DNA of 64,000 nt, from NCBI GenBank assembly GCA_905221605.1, contig CAJNDS010000902.1, positions 701,762 through 765,761 of the forward strand. The letters run 5' to 3'. This document shows, piece after piece, positions 62,201 to 64,000 of this stretch (its first letter is position 1; every line of letters starts with the position of its first letter). The stretch comes from Symbiodinium natans (Eukaryota > Sar > Dinophyceae > Suessiales > Symbiodiniaceae). The notes under the pieces were generated by a model that was not told the DNA's origin, did no database searches, and worked only from the letters and a program-made list of their open reading frames with translations. A program made the position numbers and the translations under genes.

Positions 62201-62369
62201 AGGAGGAGCCAATACCACCTCGAACAGAGCTCCCCAAAGCGGGGAAGCCGGAGGCACGCGTTACAGCAGCCATAGCCGCTCCTGGGATGATCGCTCCTGG
62301 GGTGAGTCGTGGAATCGTGGCTGGAACCAGCCTCCGTGGCGATATGACCATCGCAATCGAGAGTGGTGA
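53127..62369 (+). CDS. Pol polyprotein, 3080 aa: integrase, RT, RNase H plus oxygenase-, methyltransferase-, SGNH- and Tpt1-like domains
   Basis: Open from 53103; first GTG 53127, first ATG 53211. Residue numbers count from 53127. An H-H-C-C zinc motif is H70, H74, C81, C84. Integrase has D115, D177 and E208. RT has first-Asp motif D671 (ADSRQAYTQALFKG), LALYGHPDSGGIWEQH and YVDD at 760-763. A DYWEVD module sits at 839-844 between RT and RNase H. RNase H has D1098, E1142, D1235 and the terminal ADIFTKPF at 1286-1293, where Copia Pol normally ends. The same frame continues for about 1790 codons: oxygenase-like (about 1380-1545), methyltransferase-like (about 1570-1750), SGNH-like (about 1905-2135), Tpt1-like (about 2395-2610), zinc ribbon (2742-2759), an unrecognised domain (about 2770-3000) and an Arg/Gly/Trp-rich tail. 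The retroviral half is firm; the accessory calls rest on motifs only. No internal stop occurs. Confidence 0.9.
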   Translation: MRCQDHVEDKVHIRELPNKAAKFDRPCAMSITVFSISEEDDVEPDSDAEEPTARSRSEAALKAEAISLEHQFTHRPKNPFCPVCQRAKMLAPQARKKGGSSTIVSESFGDHITVDHIITRDLRDHGFQDERVALVIKDVFSKFRYVYPSPTKSSDQCHEDLLHFLGQKDAVGVMYSDNAQELKKAIKDLGIRHNTSREYVDSNKSVIEREIRTVLEGTRANLTQSGLPEKTWPLAAQHHTIALNVTKRLDDGVVPWEARYGEPFTGMIIPFGAKVLFWNNPKQGTPPTTKFGPTGVEGIFLGYHIQPGFIWREEYLVTPVHNCEQMFETGNFPILRAKRLELIPGDFTFPMRPSEIAIRDATEAPRLEDQDCEWDPDAPESWPDTKGVGEGSAGDQVSGVGKEVVTESVVAPEVPSSPSEGIAAKMTKHDPTRMPDGKPVPAGYNWDGVRLVRNKRGSKRPPDTPSEFWHMYSAKQREEDIARYERKKQLEAEEERRKVEREAPAMPVCSEPLKEEHRDRMKKLYWDQLGYIAGQQLALVARVVGAKEIESTPAAKAAMDKEWKKLCDKACWLEKKVREYRDVAAEAQHKQTKAHFGKVFEICSVKGDELPEGHPQRKWKGRSVFQGNNVQDENHDHAIFAELGSSPASMEAGKVIDVFGSQPGYSKQQADSRQAYTQALFKGVETWVRLPRNRWPPEWEKFTDPVCPLRLALYGHPDSGGIWEQHCTKQLESIGFTAVLPEIWQSVFYHPELDLLLVVYVDDFKMAGPSANLEEGWKRISKVIDMDPAEALGRYFGCHHQEENGVKLPREAHPFAYVFDKKHAAAAAGDSPGPTRTEDYWEVDPELAAVVKHHVYPRKRLYVPTEDDVRRFPTMSNTRITQMDGGETWHDDFNVARDAPQKSWWTGKTYFPLVDIEPEEFRHALAAKAGKAGKRSKAEAKREARQSRFKSTETISEGTIPAMSKPVNVMYYDMKDFLISCVDRYCELAKVPKSSLKSVATPFHENKIAKPLDPNEPVGRLQPIASRVLMKVLFAARMARWDLLRATQSLASRVTKWSKDCDVGLHRLMSYINSSLDLKMRGFIGDRISECKLWMFCDADHAGSHDSKSTSGCALYLVGPNTYFPLNAFSKKQTSITTSSTESEVVAANHGIRAQGLPSLSLWMFLWKEVLIAADHKVRPKKPPTWTSNDVVARIDPEIDEIRYGDVLPDGRSVADLNGLQVHLSSKFSVQVLEDNQATIVILLKGDSEKLRHTDRTQRISFAWLKQQFEREFFDLINVDTSEQVADIFTKPFADRSKWEHALGLIAHVWTKDQGGTGKFPKSNAPQEPTPVVHAHPVVQPEDAGHLAQQLSKDRNHTAKALEQLAACMYPTKRKTRRKMIKTDPKGYYHIFGQWTYGGMQGITKATKEWKTIAQYLNDFVRAHAPPDFTWTSLVFNNNSQSKVHSDSHNAGGSKNFVFSVGDYSGGEIWVEDNSVSDEAAVYKVDAKGKRLKGSPHPSLRKAFLFDPKKKHCVLPYQGRRYSVVAYTALSHQKLSSEERHLLSDLGFRLPRVEATATPARESSRPQGFNRVIVEFCCGPDSKLGTPRPASEGCHVHRVTIQDDATRNSTIHKLVQHTRALCDEGGDTTKPILVYASLPCTGGSPWNRMNPENPSQIQHRDVFKKLLKQLMSYLRLIGRFKPQVAFELPRNCDFWKWDLVQRLVSRYNMNLYHFDGCMFGITDRQGTPLRKAWTIAATFSLQRLSDRRCNNKHSHGKSEGTDLKLAEGYTFQLTDAIHKHWQEQCSIRASIVACAIALPSNHLSFKPSPTLAVEDHAPDMNRPIYVYNEPVVARAEFWHGQLMTAAMSAEVRCFGLSGNVEEKLRAMYQNVPSQIAATTALQPGEAGPLTKIAQISDEGLAKLQPNHVLGRQRALVLVSDSTTVFLASASRGHSRMDLSHDIMAHAKNMLPEYADIRYEPLWGSNITKLVERATALTNQLLALYHHNPHMVVDVMVVWNGNELVGGRGIFLDPNFKDWMEKQWRRPHVAKGSWDFIGPKITREIKKLSALQGESRVGNVTLVSTTRASVFSLPPKFGTLVKGLLEYAAQLGLAAVDMSDLAGALHQYDHFHFQEDSENRHKFMKWISHTLRLGIATAYAKQIPGGIVHELMKDFPYIESARMRFLIPKEVREEAVAAVVGNARHEPVPSVRQPCDDPWDDCFYDDSHPAEQHPTDVPEHIRTMVQDDMVEVRKGIFVPRVELEAEQEEEEAQFAAEVKSRIESAKVAYDPVSKQKRISAIEEKILREDPGWGQAREGASASSVAAGDAPSRRRREKEEVQDEPRIVMGFQNITDDLYACDMLGLDFDEISKSPSPGTPEAGDMIEVEQAAMPKIKPIWMAHRHKTFITGLVRGKEKRSNLEHDGTWCNIVQLLHTVNSEKETNYGIGTIIALMATDNKGRFVFRCRADDARADMYGLTSMPIEIAAAHGHGKGLVFNDADIVVEWLSTKTKDELVGDEATYAGRPVQAWEDCPKRLYHRTFRDPAFAILEEGFIPGFGTANIHNFFSNETVEKGQHKAGIRADRHIEVCVSTKDALEYAWIFRSKSDGFLCREVVPGQCILYIRDTRTDTILWAREEAAEDTSAERARSVDGEAPEKAPRREEAGTSSPSAAATSPRPKLLQAHPKSILKKNKMLPPGPEGEDQVTIPATPVTVKFEGSGSITAEVGNLLALTDADRDKAAEERRAGRKEAPRARHLARIACGRCGVLRLEGQHICFSCGAGVNQKSSQQTLRTFLAASRESIYQSAASELGINITELCSADLRSSQAGWEADIRGGLSFGAHAIENARKWVKLRKKHGFHGSADKFDNVDEYALKSLKAGRSRRMCCVDDCLVNAYLPSAGRSWEQRTLGYGSRAGNRGDANSLARLTFFTASADDMVAANLIAQHKDPPFAIEWLGTFLNTSDFVKVCTSTNALKTLATFTGDVEIPDPKERDLTEWVQTLLSNQLPHAERFVHEKEKDKERARAAQPKTATAPYRAENGRGKGGANTTSNRAPQSGEAGGTRYSSHSRSWDDRSWGESWNRGWNQPPWRYDHRNREW
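57250..57770 (+). other. Pol domain: 2-oxoglutarate/Fe(II) oxygenase-like (TET/JBP-like)
   Basis: H1445-x-D1447 (KVHSDSHN), then GDYSGGEIWVED, then H1512 (KKKHCVLPYQGRRYSVVAY) with R1520 eight residues later. HxD...H plus a downstream Arg is the iron and 2-oxoglutarate binding signature of the family, and the small GG-E/L-W/V strand between is also typical. The pairing with a methyltransferase-like domain and the HxDxxN context suggest nucleic-acid base oxidation (TET/JBP) to me. A prolyl-hydroxylase-like or AlkB-like role is possible. Confidence 0.6.
57830..58480 (+). other. Pol domain: C5-methyltransferase-like
   Basis: Motifs occur in the C5-MTase order. VEFCCGPDSKLG (F1576-G1579) resembles the SAM-binding motif I, SLPCTGGSPWN holds a Pro-Cys at 1639-1640 like motif IV, AFELPRN (E1687) sits where motif VI ENV is expected, and FGITDRQGTPLRKAWTIAAT (R1730) resembles motif VIII. 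The motif VI Asn is not conserved, and a target-recognition region is not obvious. It may be a diverged or inactive enzyme, or another Rossmann methyltransferase. Confidence 0.5.
58840..59530 (+). other. Pol domain: SGNH/GDSL hydrolase-like
   Basis: LVLVSDST (S1921 in a S-D-S block resembling GDS), VVWNGNELVG (N2001, like the GxND block III) and QYDHFHFQED (D2108-x2-H2111, like the block V DxxH pair) occur in order within about 190 residues. A Ser-Asn-Asp/His set fits an esterase or lipase fold. Neither substrate nor role in an element is known. Confidence 0.45.
60300..60960 (+). other. Pol domain: Tpt1/KptA RNA 2'-phosphotransferase-like (ADP-ribosyltransferase fold)
   Basis: DGTWCNIVQLL, AAHGHGKGLVF (H2470), RLYHRTFRDPAFAILEEGFI (H2518), NIHNFFSN and the end strand GFLCREVVPGQCILYI follow the order of Tpt1/KptA blocks (DGW.x..LL, QGH, LYHGT...ILEEGL, HVHLS). 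The Leu-Arg-His of the catalytic tetrad seems to be replaced, so activity is doubtful. Known family members remove splice-junction 2'-phosphate from tRNA using NAD. Confidence 0.5.
61340..61410 (+). other. Pol domain: four-cysteine zinc ribbon
   Basis: C2742-x2-C2745-x10-C2756-x2-C2759. Likely binds zinc and perhaps nucleic acid or protein. Confidence 0.7.
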
Positions 62370-62593
62370 GCACCATGGACTCGAAATGTTTGCACGTTTC
62401 TTTTGCAGGCATCATGTATCCCCGCCGGTGTTTAATTTTCTCAATCCGGTGCGCGGCGATCGATGCTTAGGCCGATCCCGAATTCAAAGGATCATCACAG
62501 AGCTGAGCTTTGCAACTTTTGCGAAACACACGCAGTGGATGTCCACTTGCCGGTTTGCACATAGCGCACCTCATCGATTAGACATCATTCGGT
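62370..62593 (+). other. 3' untranslated region of the element
   Basis: Between the pol stop (TGA 62367-62369) and the polypurine tract. An overlapping frame runs through it from inside pol, but it has no recognisable motif. Confidence 0.6.
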
Positions 62594-62601
62594 GAGGGGG
62601 G
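62594..62601 (+). promoter_or_regulatory. Polypurine tract GAGGGGGG
   Basis: Eight purines lie immediately 5' of the 3' LTR, the expected site for plus-strand DNA priming. Confidence 0.9.
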
Positions 62602-62760
62602 TATTGTTTATCTTCGGATAACGTACTCGTTTTCCATGTTGTGCATACCAGTGTGTATTACCTGTTGCATTTATGCTCTTAGCCCTCTGGAGAAAATAGG
62701 CGCGCCCTCCATGGCTTAACGGTATCTACTCTGTTTGGTGTGGTCAAACCTGAATCTATA
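62602..62760 (+). repeat. 3' LTR, 159 bp
   Basis: Base-for-base match to 49114-49272 by eye, followed directly by AACAC. Confidence 0.95.
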
Positions 62761-62765
62761 AACAC
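62761..62765. repeat. Target-site duplication AACAC, right
   Basis: Second copy of the duplication at 49109-49113. Confidence 0.9.
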
Positions 62766-63102
62766 TAGACTCCAAGTAAACCCTCAACTCTAAACCCTAT
62801 ACCCTGGACTCTATACCCTGCACCCATCTTACCCCTTTCAAGCCATCAGCTTGCGAGTGCAAGCCAGCCGCCTTGAAAGTGTTGTTTTCCCGCCGAAATC
62901 TCCTGGCTAGGCGCTTGGGATAATTCTCCCTTATGGGGCTTAAGAGGATCGTGCTGAACCCTAAACCCTAAACCCTAAACCCTAAACCCTAAACCCTAAG
63001 CCGCAGGAGTTTTCTTCAGAAGTTGTTTCAAGGGGCCAGCCGAGGTCCTTCAGACACCAACCCCCCGAGCCGCCCTAAGAATTCAAGGAGGATTGTTTAG
63101 GC

Positions 63103-63198
63103 TGGGTTTAGGGTTTAGGGTTTAGGGTTTAGGGTTTAGGGTTTAGGGTTTAGGGTTTAGGGTTTAGGGTTTAGGGTTTAGGGTTTAGGGTTTAGGGT
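63103..63198 (+). repeat. (TTTAGGG)n array
   Basis: About 13 perfect copies. Confidence 0.95.
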
Positions 63199-63410
63199 GT
63201 TCCAAAGCGCCCCGGTCCCGACCGGCGCCAGGGAGTGGTGGCGGGTCGGGCCTCGGTGCAGCGGATCCCACCCCAACCACCCAAACTACCGCATTTTTCG
63301 GGTTTAGAGCGGTCTACCCCCACCCCCCTATCAAGGGGGCTTTCACCTCCACTCTCCCCGATGGCCGGGATGGGACGTACTGCTGCTGTTGCTTGAGCCT
63401 ACACTGTCCT

Positions 63411-63875
63411 GGATCCAAACTACTGCGCTTAAGACACCCTCAAGGCCATAGCTAAGCCAGGGCAAGCCCCGTGTCGGTTTTTCCAACCCGAGCCATGTTG
63501 GTCGCAGGACTCCGGAATAACCCGGATGAGATGGAGGGAATGCGGCGGGGGCAGCCCTGGCAGGCGCAACCCTGGCGTGCAACCCTGGCGAGGGCAACAT
63601 TGCCGGCACCCTGGCAGAATAATAGAGTACTTTGGCAGGGAGCTTGTGGTTCCTGGATCCAAACTACTGTGTTTAAGACACCCTCAACGCCATAGCTAAG
63701 CCAGGGCAAGCCCCGTGTCGGTTTTTCCAACCCGAGTTATGTTGGATGAGATGGAGGGAATGCGGCGGGGGCAGCCCTGGCAGGCGCACCCCTGGCGGGG
63801 GCAACCCTGGCCAGGGCAACATTGCCGGCGCCCTGGCAGAATAATGGAGTACTTTGGCAGGGAGCTTGTGGTTCC
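63411..63875 (+). repeat. 244-bp tandem duplication with internal CCCTGGC minirepeats
   Basis: Copy 1 63411-63654 and copy 2 63655-63875 both begin GGATCCAAACTACTG and end GGAGCTTGTGGTTCC. Copy 2 lacks about 23 bp near its middle. Each holds several GGC(G/A)GGGGCAACCCTGGC-type minirepeats. Frames within are not convincing as genes. Confidence 0.9.
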
Positions 63876-64000
63876 TTCATAGAGAAGGAGGACGAAGCCT
63901 CGCAAGCGTGTGAGGAGGACCAGGTGGTCTGGGAGGGCCGTCACTGAGAAGGTGCACAAGTAGGCGACATGGCGCCGGGGTTGGGGCAACCGGGCAACAA

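Larger units (their letters stand above)
49114..62760 (+). mobile_element. Complete Copia-order LTR retrotransposon with extra enzymatic domains, 13,647 bp
   Basis: Bounded by 159-bp direct LTRs that match base for base by eye and by a 5-bp AACAC target duplication (49109-49113, 62761-62765). It has a primer-binding-site candidate directly after the 5' LTR, a gag-protease ORF, a pol ORF in the order integrase, reverse transcriptase, RNase H (the Ty1/Copia order), a GAGGGGGG polypurine tract directly before the 3' LTR, and about 5.4 kb of additional coding sequence after RNase H in the same frame. Matching LTRs imply recent insertion. It landed in degenerate CCCTAAA-type sequence. Copia elements are commonly about 5 kb, so this is exceptionally large. 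The boundaries are certain; the family placement is strong. Confidence 0.95.
62766..64000. other. Right flank: telomere arrays and a duplicated GC-rich block
   Basis: Degenerate CCCTAAA 62770-62815, CCCTAAA 62953-63000, TTTAGGG 63103-63198, unique GC-rich DNA to 63410, then a two-copy duplication (63411-63875) and a unique tail with no supported gene. Confidence 0.5.

Noticed and set aside
53135-62415. Numerous minus-strand and alternate-frame ORFs within pol
   Set aside because: Shadows of the coding strand; none has a motif or independent signals.
62179-62595. An extra ORF (env-like) at the 3' end of the element
   Set aside because: Mostly overlaps pol in another frame; no signal peptide, membrane segment or motif.
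1-64000. Dinoflagellate spliced-leader relics, tRNA or rRNA genes
   Set aside because: I looked for the conserved leader core and cloverleaf-like segments and saw none convincing; a covariance-model scan would be needed to exclude them.

Overview
The window reads as nuclear DNA of a dinoflagellate alga, probably a relative of Symbiodiniaceae. The evidence is threefold: pervasive Arabidopsis-type telomere repeats (TTTAGGG/CCCTAAA), which dinoflagellates share with plants; short exon-like islands ending at AG|G acceptors with GT, GC or GA donors; and a Copia-order retroelement whose proteins resemble dinoflagellate polyproteins. No gene is bacterial in organisation, and I see no operons, rRNA, tRNA or CRISPR. 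The organism assignment is inference, because no marker gene is present.

Layout. (1) Bases 1-3394 hold the right part of a host or transposon-derived gene with a ULP1/C48-like cysteine-protease end. It is cut in two by a 25-bp tandem duplication. Degenerate coding repeats follow to about 3730. This region is strikingly rich in the palindrome CTNAG. (2) About 3.9-49.1 kb has no long gene. It is a mosaic of more than 70 interstitial telomere-type arrays in both orientations, small inverted-repeat (MITE/introner-like) elements, homopolymers, microsatellites and about two dozen short GC-rich islands that read as single + strand exons. Most islands sit between a CCCTAAA array on the left and a TTTAGGG array on the right. 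Read as a gene, the introns therefore begin with G-rich and end with C-rich telomere repeats, so the two ends of each intron are complementary. (3) 49114-62760 is a 13.6-kb LTR retrotransposon with 159-bp LTRs that match completely by eye, a 5-bp AACAC target duplication, a polypurine tract, a gag-protease ORF and a 3080-codon pol ORF. (4) 62.77-64 kb returns to telomere arrays and a two-copy 244-bp duplication.

The retrotransposon is the standout. Integrase, reverse transcriptase and RNase H are followed, in the same reading frame, by about 1790 residues that a Copia element does not need. In order I see a 2-oxoglutarate/Fe(II) oxygenase-like domain (TET/JBP-like in my judgement), a C5-methyltransferase-like domain, an SGNH-hydrolase-like domain, a Tpt1/KptA (RNA 2'-phosphotransferase)-like domain, a zinc ribbon and an Arg/Gly/Trp-rich tail. 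Oxygenase plus methyltransferase suggests base modification of element or host DNA, and the Tpt1-like domain suggests RNA or ADP-ribose chemistry. These are motif readings without database searches. All exon calls are ab initio readings with modest confidence.
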